From NCBI GenBank assembly GCA_035571875.1, contig DATNBR010000017.1, positions 1 through 26,241 of the forward strand: a DNA stretch of 26,241 nucleotides, written 5' to 3'. Below the pieces are notes generated by a model, which ran no database searches, had not been told where the DNA came from, and saw nothing but the letters and a program-made list of their open reading frames with translations. Position 1 is the stretch's first letter. Each line of letters starts with the position of its first letter. Source of the DNA: Parafrigoribacterium_A sp035571875 (GTDB lineage: Bacteria; Actinomycetota; Actinomycetes; Actinomycetales; Microbacteriaceae). Positions 1-11,412 of the stretch are shown one piece after another. A program made the translations under genes and the position numbers.

Positions 1-89
1 GTGGTGTCGCAGCCGGTGAGGCAACACACAGAAGTGCCGACAATGAGAGCAGCGCGAATGACTTTGCTTCTGGCCGCTACCAATCGCAT
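1..89 (-). CDS. Partial lipoprotein, candidate immunity protein for the RHS toxin
   Basis: Only the first 29 codons are visible; the gene continues beyond the left edge. The ATG at 89-87 sits 8 bases after a strong ribosome binding site (GGAGGG, minus strand, 103-98). The start overlaps the last 13 bases of the RHS gene in another frame, so the two are probably translationally coupled. The peptide has a basic start (R2, R7, K9, R12), a hydrophobic stretch of about 11 residues, and the lipobox L-T-G-C with Cys27, the usual pattern for signal peptidase II processing and lipid anchoring at the outer face of the membrane. A small gene directly downstream of a polymorphic toxin is the usual place for its immunity gene, so that role is inferred. 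The signal peptide is seen directly; the mature protein is not, so its fold is unknown. Confidence 0.7.
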   Translation of the reverse strand, partial: MRLVAARSKVIRAALIVGTSVCCLTGCDT

Positions 90-3000
90 GCGAGATACCC
101 TCCAACCGGACCAGCTTGTCTTTCAAGCGGATTCATGCATCCGCCTCCACCGCTCCGATTGTTCCCGGTAACGATTGAGCCGAAAAGACCATCAAGCCAA
201 AGCCCAACGAATACCAGCGGGCCCAACAAGGCCCACTGGGTCGAATGGGTCGTCTCGTGCTGCATGAATCGCTTGTTCGCCAGTGCATCGCTGGCGACTT
301 GGTTTGTGAATACGACGTTCCCGACCGTTAACCCTCCGTGGACAAAGCCCATAGTGCCACAAACGAAGATACCTCCTGCCGCGGATTCGCAGTCGCCCCA
401 CTGCTGCCCAAACCCCAACGCATTCGCTGTCAATGGCAAGTTTAGCGACGCCCGTGCATCAATCGCCTTCTGGCGAACGATCATCCGCTTATACATGGTG
501 ATCTGTTTCGCTTGCCCGAAAATACCGTAGTTGGTAAAGATCGTGTCGTGAACCGGCCCGAGAGACTTGCCGGTGAGGTCGTATTCATTGATCGGATCCG
601 CAGGATAGTCGTAACTGTTGGATACGCCACCCTCGACCGGGTCAACCTCCAAGAACCTCGCCAGGGCTGGCACATATAGGCGCGCACCCATCTCGATCGT
701 TGCTATCGACCCCTGATGCTCGTACTGCTTGCCAGCCAAGCCCACCCATCCAAGATCTGAGTCGCCTGGCAACGAGTCTGCGACTGAATCATTCGCCGCA
801 CTTGTCCCGATGTTACCTGTGGCCGGATCGATTGGTTGTCCGAACGGGTCGTAAGAGCGTTGCGGTCCCGTAATCCCCGCGTCATCGCTTGTGATCATGA
901 CATCGCCGTGCAGGTTGGGATACGTCCAGCTACCGTCACCAGTGGCGGTTATGGTAACTGTTGCGCCACCGGGAAGCGACGTCGCGCGGGACAGCAGGTC
1001 GTTGGTGTCGTCGAGGACCCCGTACTGTCCATTCGGCCCATAGGTGTAACGAACGGTCTCGTCCGCTCCGACGGGCGGGTGAAGTGTGCGCTGCACAACC
1101 CTCCCTGTTGCGTCCCGCAGGTAGTCCAGCACTGTGCCGTCCGTAAGCGTCGTCTTCGTGTGACGATCAGTGACGTCGTACGACAGCGTCTGATCTGCCA
1201 GGGTGGTCGTGTTCCCGTGCGCGTCATATGCCAGCGTCGCGGTCGATCCTTCGCTGGAGAGATTTGTCCCCGCAACTGGGCTAAGAGCCGTCGTCGCGTT
1301 GCCGACGGTGGTCGCGGTCAGGCGGTCCGCGTTGTCGTAACAGTAGGCGACCGTCGTCCCCCCCCAGTCCGAGAACCCAGTGCGATTACCGTTCTGCCCC
1401 GCCGCCGCCGAGGCACCGCAGCCACCGGAGTTGCCGAAGTCGTATCTCAAAAGGTGCCCAGGTATCGACGCCTGCGATAGCCGTCCGGCAGCGTCATAGT
1501 CGTAAAGCGACTGCGCCGAATCGCCGGACTTGGTCGATGTGAAATCGGCTAGCACGCGGCCCGATTGTGTGCGCACTAAGTCATTTCTGATGTCGAGCTG
1601 TTCTGCGGGGAACACCCACACCATTGAATCGATTGAGCCCGTCAAATCTCTGAAGACACCGCCATGAGCGCCGCTCGTCATCGGGTTAGCGACCGGGTGA
1701 TATGCCACGGTCGTAAACAGCCCGTCTTGATAGTAGGCGTAGGCGATGACAGTACCGTTGTCCTTCACCACTTCGACTTGACCGTCGAGTGTGTATTCGA
1801 ATGATTCGACGTTATCTGCGCCGTGGGGTGTCGTCGTGGACACCGATACCACGCGACTGGTTTGTGCCTCGTAAGTCGGGCGGGTGACCGTGCCCCACAC
1901 ATCCGTGTACTTGACCGTGCGACCGAGGAGGTCCGACACAGTCGTGATGGTACCGGCTGGATCCGAGACGGAAGTGGTTAAGGGGTCGTCGCCGACCGCA
2001 TAGCTACTGGTCGTCGTGCGAGCCGCCGTACCCCCGTAGGCGGGGAGCACGGTGCTCGTGGCACGACCGCGCGCATCGAAGCTCGTGCACGACCAGTCAA
2101 CATCGCCACTTCGTTTCATGCCAACGGTGCGACCGAGGATGTCGTACACGTACCACGTCGTGATCGCTGAACCAACGGCAGGTGTCGGCCCCGTGGTCGA
2201 CCTCAAGAAACCCGATTGCGGCGTTGATGCAGGCAGGCCACAGATCTCGGACCCCAGCTGCTCCTGGTCGCCGTAGTAGCTCAAGGTGGAACCCGCCGTG
2301 GATACGGACGCTCCCGACGCGACCTGGGCAGGCAGCAACTTGCTGGTACGCCGCAGGTACCCGGTACCCGGAGCTTCGAACGTCGTCTGGGTAGTCAGGT
2401 TTAACCCGCCTGGGTCGACTGTGGACGATGTCGCCAATCCCAGCCAAGGGTAGGTATAGCTCGTGGAGGTCGTGACTGCTGGCACCTGGGGGGCGGAAAG
2501 ACTGTCGTACGATGCCGGAGCGGAATCGTCGGTCGTCGAGTTTGTCTTGAGACCGTAGTCCGGCGAGAGAACGCCACCGGGGATGACCGCATCCACCCCA
2601 GCACCCGGAGCGCCAACGGGCGGGATCCAGTGCAGTTCGAGCTTCGCCGAGCCGGAGACGTCAGCATACTGAACCCGAATTCGAGACTGCTGCCCGGCGG
2701 TCACGGTGACGCTACCGGGAGAAGAGAATCGCTCGCCGGACGCCAGCGTTTCGTTGAGCATCTGCACATCGTCGATCCACACCGCCGAAACGTCATCCGC
2801 GAACGTGCGGATCGTGTACGTGCCAGCTACCGGAAAGGTGATCAGACCGGTCAGTCTGAGCGACCACCCATCGACGGGGAGGCCGGGTGTTGGCGCCGTC
2901 GAACCCCAACTCTTGTTCACCGATCCGTCCACCGCACCGACACCGAGGTCGAACACCTTCGGGCCGCCAGCCAGGTTCTGGTTGGTGAAATATTGTGCGT

Positions 3001-6000
3001 TCAATCCCTTCAGACCGGCGTCATACGACGTCGACGTGTGCGCCGGGACGATCGGGCAGGAAGCAAGCGGGAGACGTGTCGCTGGATCGAAGCACGCTAC
3101 CGGCGCCGGGCCATAACTATCGGTGGGTCGATCTTGCTGGTTGTAGATCGTTGTCGCCTTATGGCCCCACGCATCGGTGGTTGACAACGCCATGTCCTTG
3201 CCGTTCCACTCCTTAGAGGAGGTCAGCCCCGCCGCCGAGGTGGCAGTCAGCTGACGGAATCCGGTGTCGTAGGTGACCGTGCCAGCGTGCCCGTTCGAAG
3301 GGGCCGCGGCCGGCACCGCCATTCCCGCAACATCCACGTAGCTGGTACCCACACCGCCCGTAACCGGAGCGTATGTGTAGGTCTTTTTCGGGCGCAGACT
3401 GCTGGTGGCACCATCTGGAGCCGGCAAGGTGACCGTTGCGGCTTTGCCGTCTGTGTCATAGGTGACTTCCGTATTCACCGGCGCTGTGCCCGCGTTCACC
3501 GCTGGATTCGCGACGAGCCAATCGTTAGTGAGGGAATCACGCAACTGCGAGACGCGACCATTGCTGTCGTACCCAAAGCTACTGAGCTCAGCCCCAGGGT
3601 CCTTGATCTCGGCCAACTGACCCGCGCTGTTGTAGAACAGCTGCGTAGTGTCCTGAGAGCCGACGACATGACCGGGATAAATGATGCGGCACAGCATTCC
3701 GGCCGGCGGTGCGATGAAGCCTGCGTCGACCGGGCACGCGGTGCCTGACATGTCCGTGTCGCCGAGGCCGAGGCCTATGCTCGCAGCGCTGTCACCCTGG
3801 TATACGAAACGCACCTCGCGGTCATACGTAGCGGGGCCGGAAGCTGTGTTGAGCGACAACGGATCGGAGATGCGATCGATTTGCCCCGTGCCGGGCCTAT
3901 AAGTACTGATAGGGGTCGCGGGCTTCAGCGAGTCTGCAGGGCTCGTCACGGACTGCACTTTGCCCTGTGCGTTGAATGAGTACACGGTGCCGCCGTCATC
4001 AGTAAGGGTCACCAGACCCGCAGCGTCGAGCGAGAGTACGCCGTATTCGCCGAGTGGTGGGGTGTAACCGCCTTTGGAGGCCTTCGTGTAGGTGTGTACT
4101 GAGCCGGTGGCATCCGTTAGTGCAACCGATGATTCAGACACTTGCGCAGAAGCGTAGGCACCGCCACTGCCATTGATCGGTGCGGATGCCGACCAGCCGT
4201 TAGGCAAAATGCTCACCTGTGTGGTGAACCAGTCCGAAGGCACAATGAACTGGTTGCCCGAGGGGTCCTTCACCCACAACTGAGCGCTCGCTGTGGTCGT
4301 CGCGTCGTAGTACTCGTATTGGAAAGGCACAGGTGCAGCGGCCATAGCCAAGGAGCTACCCCAACTGAGCGCACTCGTGCCAGTCGTCCACTGATTGACC
4401 ACCGTGGTGCCATTCACGAGCACCTTGGTGCCGTCGTCATGAGATGTTCCAAAGGTGTAGGTGCCACTGGTTGGGACGGTGATGAACCCGTTCCACCTCG
4501 CCATGAAATAGTCAGGTGGGATCGCCGGAGCCGGCGAACCACTGCCCCAGTCGAATGACACCGCAGGATCTGTGCGCACCAACAGTGGTGTCTTGCCCGA
4601 GAAGTCGAAGGATGTCGTGCTCGTCTGACCGGGAGTCAGCGCGTTGTAGTAGCTGCCGGTGAGGCCACGGTATTTGTTTGCGGGCGTGAGCGAGTTGTAG
4701 TTGAACGACAACCCCATCGGCCCGCCCACCGTGTTCACCGTTGGAGAGGAGAAGCCGAGGTTCACATTGCCGTTCGCCAGGTTCACCGTGACCGGGCCTG
4801 CACTATCTGTAGGAGACGGTCCAGATGATCCGACCCTCAGGTCGATTTTGATGTGGTTACGCCAGGTCGGATCGACGTTGTTGTCATAACCGTCGTCGGT
4901 GGTAACGCTCCAGGTGTAAGCACCGCCATCCTGGAGCGTCCCGGCAGGGGGCGACCAGGTCACGGGCCCTGTCGCTGGCGCGGTCAACCAGCCTGAAGTT
5001 GCGATTGACCCTGACTTGCCATCCGCGCCGGACGACACGCGGAACTGGTACTTGATCGGGCTGTCGCCGTCGGGGTCTACCGAGGGGTTGACGGAGAACG
5101 TCGGTGTGAGCGACGTCACGGTCTCTGCGTCAGCTGGTGTCGCCGTGGCGCGATCTGGGGTTGGAGCAGCAGTGTTCGAGACGAACGACCAAACGGATGA
5201 GCCTCGAACGGTCGACACCCCTAAGTAGCCGCTGTACTGGTCATAAACGTAGGCCTTCCAATAGTAGGTTTTGCCCGGCAACAGCTTGCCTGCGGGCACC
5301 TGGAACGGCCCGGGAGTCTGCCACCCGGAGTCGTACACGGTCGCGACGTCGGGGTTGGGGTTCTCGCTGACCACATAGTGGTAGTGCAAGCCCAGGCCGG
5401 TGGGATCATAGCCGGTGACGTTAAAGATCGGCATGAGCCCAGCACGAACACCGCCCGTCGGGGACGGGGCGATGGCTCCCGTGACGGCCGGATAGTCCTT
5501 GTACGTGTAAACGAGAGAGGTATTGAGCGATTTGTAGGTGTAGGTACCGCCCTCTGTGCCCGTTATCAAGAAGCACTCACCCCACGCGCTGACGCTCGTA
5601 AGTTGGGCAAGCTCCGCTGCGAAAGCGTCAGTGGCGCTGACGCTCGTGGTTGACCCTGTGCCCACGTTGATCGATGTCATGTAGGCGTAGGCACAGTTGT
5701 AACCGAAGCAACTCGCGCTGTACACATTGCTTGTATATGTGCCAGCGGAACACGCTCTGCAACTCGTCGCAATGTATGCCGAGGTGATCTGTTTGCCAGC
5801 GGCGCCTGAGTAGTCCCAGTAGAGGACGCTCCGCCAGTACTTGTTCGTGTTGCTCTCTCGCGTGTTGCCCACTTGCACCGTTCCGGCAACGTGCACACCA
5901 TTTGACTTGTACGCATTGATACTGGTGCCTCCGATCGTTGGATCGATGATCACCGGATATTTTGTGTGCTTATTGGTCAACCATTTCCGGTCGAGCTTCA

Positions 6001-7000
6001 TCGTCAGTTGCCACTGCGAACCAACCGCCTCCACCTCGTAGCGCACCGGTCGAATCACCGGTTCTCTGACGTCCTTCACCCCCGAGGAATCCCACGCCAC
6101 CGGAGCGGGCAGGAGAAAGTGGGAGTCGCCCTTCGTGTCCGTGAACTCAAGATCCCCGTCACCATTCTTCTGCAGCGTTAAACCAGGCGCGGAGATGGTC
6201 CAGCGCACGGTTGAGTCTTTCTTCGATGGCGCCTGCGACAAGACGAGGGCTTCCTTGACCGCGCTCGTATCGACCTTGTAAACGAGATCCATGTGGTCGA
6301 ACACGTTGCGATAGAGCACCTGGTCCGCACCAATGCTCGTGAACGGCACAGTCGCGTGAGCAATCTCGCTGCTCGCGGCGCCATGCAAGGTGAACCCGAT
6401 TTTGTATCCATCACGCGACACCGAGAACACGTTCTTCGTGGCCGCGTTATCTCCGAATTGGGGAGACAAGGGATTATCCGGCACATACCAGCCAGCCTCA
6501 TCGGTGTGCTGCACCGAGACCGAAGCCGGCTTCCACCCCTTGCCATCGCGCACGTTGATCGGCCCACGACTCACCTCAACCGTGTGCGTGCCATCTGGGT
6601 TCAGATAGGTATTCGACGTCTCATCACGCTTCGATATTTTCGCTGTATTGGGATCGAAACTGCGGTCGTCTTTCGGCTTGAGCGTCTTGTGAGGTTTCGC
6701 CGGATGGGCAGCAACCGTCTTCGCTGCCCGCGCCAACTGGCCGAAGTCACCCTTCGGCGTGGTGCCCTTGACAGCTTTTAGCGGTGGCGACGCAATCGGA
6801 GGCACCACGCCTTTGGTTGCTCGCACGAGCGGCGCGGGAACCGCGTTTGCAGGGACGGCTATGGCGGCCACCAACATCAGGGCAGCCATAACAGCGACGA
6901 AAACGTTGGCTAGAGAGCGAGCGAAAGTGACCACGAAAACCCAACCGATCAGGAGGATCGAGCGCTCGGGACTGAGCCGCTCGTTCGTAACCCGAGCCAA
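77..7000 (-). CDS. Secreted RHS/YD-repeat protein with two PA14 modules and HExxH toxin-like tip
   Basis: This 2307-residue protein starts at TTG (7000-6998), with GGGCAGAG just upstream. Residues 15-52 are hydrophobic and end in ANA, a likely Sec signal. Approximate order: a DNRLRE-like beta region (350-510), fibronectin-like segments (510-740), a PA14-like module (778-920), YD repeats, a second PA14-like module (1330-1465), more YD repeats (1540-2000), and the RHS core end near 2080-2147 with R-x-Y-x-P...R-F-L-x-V-D-P and a DLTG close. RHS repeats build a shell that encloses a variable C-terminal toxin. Here the last 160 residues hold HETTH (H2248, E2249, H2252) followed by Q-W, and E2293 in an N-P-L-E-R context. 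This suggests a gluzincin-like zinc peptidase. Codon use looks less GC-biased than in the neighbours, which fits horizontal acquisition. The RHS identity is firm; the peptidase activity is inferred. Confidence 0.88.
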   Translation of the reverse strand: MARVTNERLSPERSILLIGWVFVVTFARSLANVFVAVMAALMLVAAIAVPANAVPAPLVRATKGVVPPIASPPLKAVKGTTPKGDFGQLARAAKTVAAHPAKPHKTLKPKDDRSFDPNTAKISKRDETSNTYLNPDGTHTVEVSRGPINVRDGKGWKPASVSVQHTDEAGWYVPDNPLSPQFGDNAATKNVFSVSRDGYKIGFTLHGAASSEIAHATVPFTSIGADQVLYRNVFDHMDLVYKVDTSAVKEALVLSQAPSKKDSTVRWTISAPGLTLQKNGDGDLEFTDTKGDSHFLLPAPVAWDSSGVKDVREPVIRPVRYEVEAVGSQWQLTMKLDRKWLTNKHTKYPVIIDPTIGGTSINAYKSNGVHVAGTVQVGNTRESNTNKYWRSVLYWDYSGAAGKQITSAYIATSCRACSAGTYTSNVYSASCFGYNCAYAYMTSINVGTGSTTSVSATDAFAAELAQLTSVSAWGECFLITGTEGGTYTYKSLNTSLVYTYKDYPAVTGAIAPSPTGGVRAGLMPIFNVTGYDPTGLGLHYHYVVSENPNPDVATVYDSGWQTPGPFQVPAGKLLPGKTYYWKAYVYDQYSGYLGVSTVRGSSVWSFVSNTAAPTPDRATATPADAETVTSLTPTFSVNPSVDPDGDSPIKYQFRVSSGADGKSGSIATSGWLTAPATGPVTWSPPAGTLQDGGAYTWSVTTDDGYDNNVDPTWRNHIKIDLRVGSSGPSPTDSAGPVTVNLANGNVNLGFSSPTVNTVGGPMGLSFNYNSLTPANKYRGLTGSYYNALTPGQTSTTSFDFSGKTPLLVRTDPAVSFDWGSGSPAPAIPPDYFMARWNGFITVPTSGTYTFGTSHDDGTKVLVNGTTVVNQWTTGTSALSWGSSLAMAAAPVPFQYEYYDATTTASAQLWVKDPSGNQFIVPSDWFTTQVSILPNGWSASAPINGSGGAYASAQVSESSVALTDATGSVHTYTKASKGGYTPPLGEYGVLSLDAAGLVTLTDDGGTVYSFNAQGKVQSVTSPADSLKPATPISTYRPGTGQIDRISDPLSLNTASGPATYDREVRFVYQGDSAASIGLGLGDTDMSGTACPVDAGFIAPPAGMLCRIIYPGHVVGSQDTTQLFYNSAGQLAEIKDPGAELSSFGYDSNGRVSQLRDSLTNDWLVANPAVNAGTAPVNTEVTYDTDGKAATVTLPAPDGATSSLRPKKTYTYAPVTGGVGTSYVDVAGMAVPAAAPSNGHAGTVTYDTGFRQLTATSAAGLTSSKEWNGKDMALSTTDAWGHKATTIYNQQDRPTDSYGPAPVACFDPATRLPLASCPIVPAHTSTSYDAGLKGLNAQYFTNQNLAGGPKVFDLGVGAVDGSVNKSWGSTAPTPGLPVDGWSLRLTGLITFPVAGTYTIRTFADDVSAVWIDDVQMLNETLASGERFSSPGSVTVTAGQQSRIRVQYADVSGSAKLELHWIPPVGAPGAGVDAVIPGGVLSPDYGLKTNSTTDDSAPASYDSLSAPQVPAVTTSTSYTYPWLGLATSSTVDPGGLNLTTQTTFEAPGTGYLRRTSKLLPAQVASGASVSTAGSTLSYYGDQEQLGSEICGLPASTPQSGFLRSTTGPTPAVGSAITTWYVYDILGRTVGMKRSGDVDWSCTSFDARGRATSTVLPAYGGTAARTTTSSYAVGDDPLTTSVSDPAGTITTVSDLLGRTVKYTDVWGTVTRPTYEAQTSRVVSVSTTTPHGADNVESFEYTLDGQVEVVKDNGTVIAYAYYQDGLFTTVAYHPVANPMTSGAHGGVFRDLTGSIDSMVWVFPAEQLDIRNDLVRTQSGRVLADFTSTKSGDSAQSLYDYDAAGRLSQASIPGHLLRYDFGNSGGCGASAAAGQNGNRTGFSDWGGTTVAYCYDNADRLTATTVGNATTALSPVAGTNLSSEGSTATLAYDAHGNTTTLADQTLSYDVTDRHTKTTLTDGTVLDYLRDATGRVVQRTLHPPVGADETVRYTYGPNGQYGVLDDTNDLLSRATSLPGGATVTITATGDGSWTYPNLHGDVMITSDDAGITGPQRSYDPFGQPIDPATGNIGTSAANDSVADSLPGDSDLGWVGLAGKQYEHQGSIATIEMGARLYVPALARFLEVDPVEGGVSNSYDYPADPINEYDLTGKSLGPVHDTIFTNYGIFGQAKQITMYKRMIVRQKAIDARASLNLPLTANALGFGQQWGDCESAAGGIFVCGTMGFVHGGLTVGNVVFTNQVASDALANKRFMQHETTHSTQWALLGPLVFVGLWLDGLFGSIVTGNNRSGGGGCMNPLERQAGPVGGYLACDW
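98..103 (-). promoter_or_regulatory. Ribosome binding site of the overlapping lipoprotein gene
   Basis: GGAGGG on the minus strand lies 8 bases before the ATG at 89-87, inside the 3' end of the RHS coding sequence. It decides the start of the partial lipoprotein gene and implies that both proteins are made from one transcript. Confidence 0.65.
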
Positions 7001-7171
7001 ACTCTGCCCGTGAGCAGAAACCTAGCGCACGCTGAGAACTGAATGTGAGCTTTGCGAGACGAATTGTGCCGCTTGTCTACCCCAGTTCAGGGGTCACGCG
7101 CTTGGCCAGGTCGAGGGGTCGATCCACCGAGAATCCATGAAGCTCGGAGGTCGACGCGCTACGGTCGTGGA
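7001..7171. promoter_or_regulatory. Divergent promoter region between the RHS gene and glgE
   Basis: These 171 bases separate two divergent starts. A minus-strand -10-like hexamer TAGGTT (7024-7019) would give the RHS gene a leader of roughly 10-15 nt. A perfect inverted repeat, ACCCC-6-GGGGT at 7079-7094, lies between the two promoters and could be an operator. No good -35 box was found for the RHS side. No other gene is supported here. Confidence 0.35.
7137..7165 (+). promoter_or_regulatory. Putative leaderless promoter of glgE
   Basis: ATGAAG (7137-7142), a 17-base spacer and TACGGT (7160-7165) form a weak sigma-70-like promoter. The hexamer ends 6 bases before the GTG at 7172, so transcription would begin at or next to the start codon. 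This supports that GTG although no usable ribosome binding site is present. Confidence 0.4.
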
Positions 7172-9171
<2,000 letters not shown>

Positions 9172-9172
<1 letters not shown>

Positions 9173-11409
9173 TGGCCAACGCCAAGAAGCCCAGCACGAC
9201 GAAGTCCAAGACCGCCACGGCGGCAGCCACGACGGCGCCGAAGATCGCGCAGACACTGCCCGAGCTGCACCCCGGACTCATCACGGCGATCGCGAGCGGC
9301 AGCCACCCGCAACCACACTCGACGCTCGGCCAGCATCCGGTCGACGGCGGCTTCGTGATTCGGGCTCTTCGACCGCTCGCTGCCTCTGTCGTGGCAGTGC
9401 GGGCGGATGGTTCCCGCGTCACCCTTGAGCACGTCGCCGAGGGCCTGTGGCAGGCCTTCGTCCCCGCACCCGGCCAGGCCTACACGCTCGAGACCAGCTA
9501 CGAGAACGGACCGTCGTGGATCACCGACGACCCGTACCGCTTCGTGCCGTCCGTCGGCGAACTCGACCTCCACCTCTGGGGCCAGGGACGCCACGAGCAG
9601 CTCTGGCAGGTGTTCGGCAGCCACTACCGACCACACGAAGACGTCGCGGGCACAAGCTTCAGCGTGTGGGCGCCACACGCCACCGCCGCGCGGGTCATCG
9701 GTGACTTCAACGACTGGAACGGTGTGGGTCACGCCATGCGCAGGCTCGACGACAACGGAGTGTGGGAGCTCTTCATCCCCGGACTCGAGCCGGGCACCGC
9801 CTACAAGTTCGAGTTGCGCGGCCAGAACGGCGAGTGGGTGCGGCGCGCCGATCCGATGGCGCGCTTCACCGAGGTGCCGCCTGCCACCGCGTCGATCGTC
9901 GGCACCACCCGGTATGAGTGGGGCGACGGTGACTGGCTGAAGCAGCGTGCGGCGACCGACCCGCACAACGCGCCGATGAGCATTTACGAGATGCACCTCG
10001 GCTCCTGGCGCCCCGGTCTCGGCTACCGCGAGGTCGCCGACCAGCTCATCGAGTACCTGCGGGAGACCGGCTTCACCCACGTGGAGTTCATGCCTCTCGC
10101 CGAGCACCCGTTCGGCGGGTCCTGGGGCTATCAGGTCACCGGGTATTACGCGCCCACCAGTCGCTTCGGGCATCCGGATGACCTGCGCTATTTGATCGAC
10201 CGGCTGCACCAGGCGGGCATCGCCGTCATCATGGACTGGGTGCCGGCGCACTTCCCGAAGGACGAGTGGGCCCTCGCCAACTTCGACGGGCAGCCGCTCT
10301 ACGAGCACAGCGATCCGCGCCGGGGAGAGCAACGGGACTGGGGCACCCTTGTCTTCAACTTCGGTGACTCACAGGTGCGCAACTTCCTCGTCGCGAACGC
10401 GCTCTACTGGCTCGAGGAGTTCCACATCGACGGTCTCCGCGTCGACGCCGTCGCCTCCATGCTCTACCTCGACTACTCGAGGGAGGCGGGCGACTGGGAG
10501 CCGAACAAGTTCGGCGGACGGGAGAATCTCGAGGCGATCAGCTTCCTGCAGGAGGCGAACGCGACCGCGTACAAGCGCAATCCGGGCATCGTGATGATCG
10601 CCGAGGAGTCGACATCGTGGCCGGGCGTGACGAAGCCGACCTCGGCATCCGGCCTCGGTTTCGGCCTCAAGTGGAACATGGGGTGGATGCACGACACGCT
10701 GCAGTACATGCACGAAGACCCGATGTATCGCGCTTACCACCACAACGACATCACCTTCAGCTTTCTCTACGCGTTCAGCGAGAACTTTCTGCTGCCGATC
10801 AGTCACGACGAGGTCGTGCATGGCAAGGGCTCGCTGCTCGGCAAGATGCCCGGCGACCAGTGGCAGAAGCTCGCGAACGTGCGCGCCTACCTCGCCTTCA
10901 TGTGGGCGCACCCCGGCAAGCAGCTGCTGTTCATGGGCAGCGAGTTCGGGCAGCCGAGCGAGTGGAGCGAGGAGCGCGGACTCGACTGGTGGATCCTTGA
11001 CCAGCCGGTGCACCAGGGCCTGCTGCGACTGGTGAGCCAACTCAACCGGGTCTACCGCGACAACGGCGCGCTCTGGCAGCAAGACAACTCCGAGTCCGGC
11101 TTCGAATGGCTCGAGGCGGGCGACGCCGAGCACAACGCGATCGCGTTCCTGCGCTGGTCGAGCGACGGCCAGCCGATCGCCGTGATCCTGAACTTCTCCG
11201 GAACACCCGTGGGGCCGTACCGCATCGGCCTCCCCTTCGCAGGCGTGTGGGACGAGCTCCTCAACACGGATGCCGTCGACTTCGGCGGTTCGGGCGTCGG
11301 CAACTACGGCAGTGTGACGGCGAGCGACGTCCCGTGGGCGGGTCGCCCCGCATCCGCGGAGATCACACTGCCACCGCTCGCCGGCCTGTGGCTGAAGCTG
11401 CGCCGCTAG
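9172..11409 (+). CDS. glgB: 1,4-alpha-glucan branching enzyme GlgB
   Basis: This 745-residue GH13 enzyme cuts alpha-1,4-glucan and re-attaches the piece through an alpha-1,6 bond, making the branch points of the glucan that GlgE extends. A lysine/threonine/alanine-rich start of about 25 residues is followed by N-terminal CBM48-like domains (about 30-230, with GDFNDWNGVG near 180) and the TIM barrel. The nucleophile is Asp425 in LRVDAVASM and the acid is Glu478 in MIAEESTSWPG; the 53-residue gap equals that of the E. coli enzyme. SHDEVVHGKGS lies further on. The ATG shares one base with the glgE stop (TAATG), and AAGGGA precedes it, so the two are coupled. It ends 3 bases before the convergent DUF2510 gene. 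No treS or pep2 follows. Confidence 0.96.
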
Positions 11410-11412
11410 GCC

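Noticed and set aside
7052..7171. Longer glgE start at 7052
   Set aside because: It adds 40 arginine-rich residues not seen in GlgE enzymes, while GTG 7172 fits the family and the -10 spacing.
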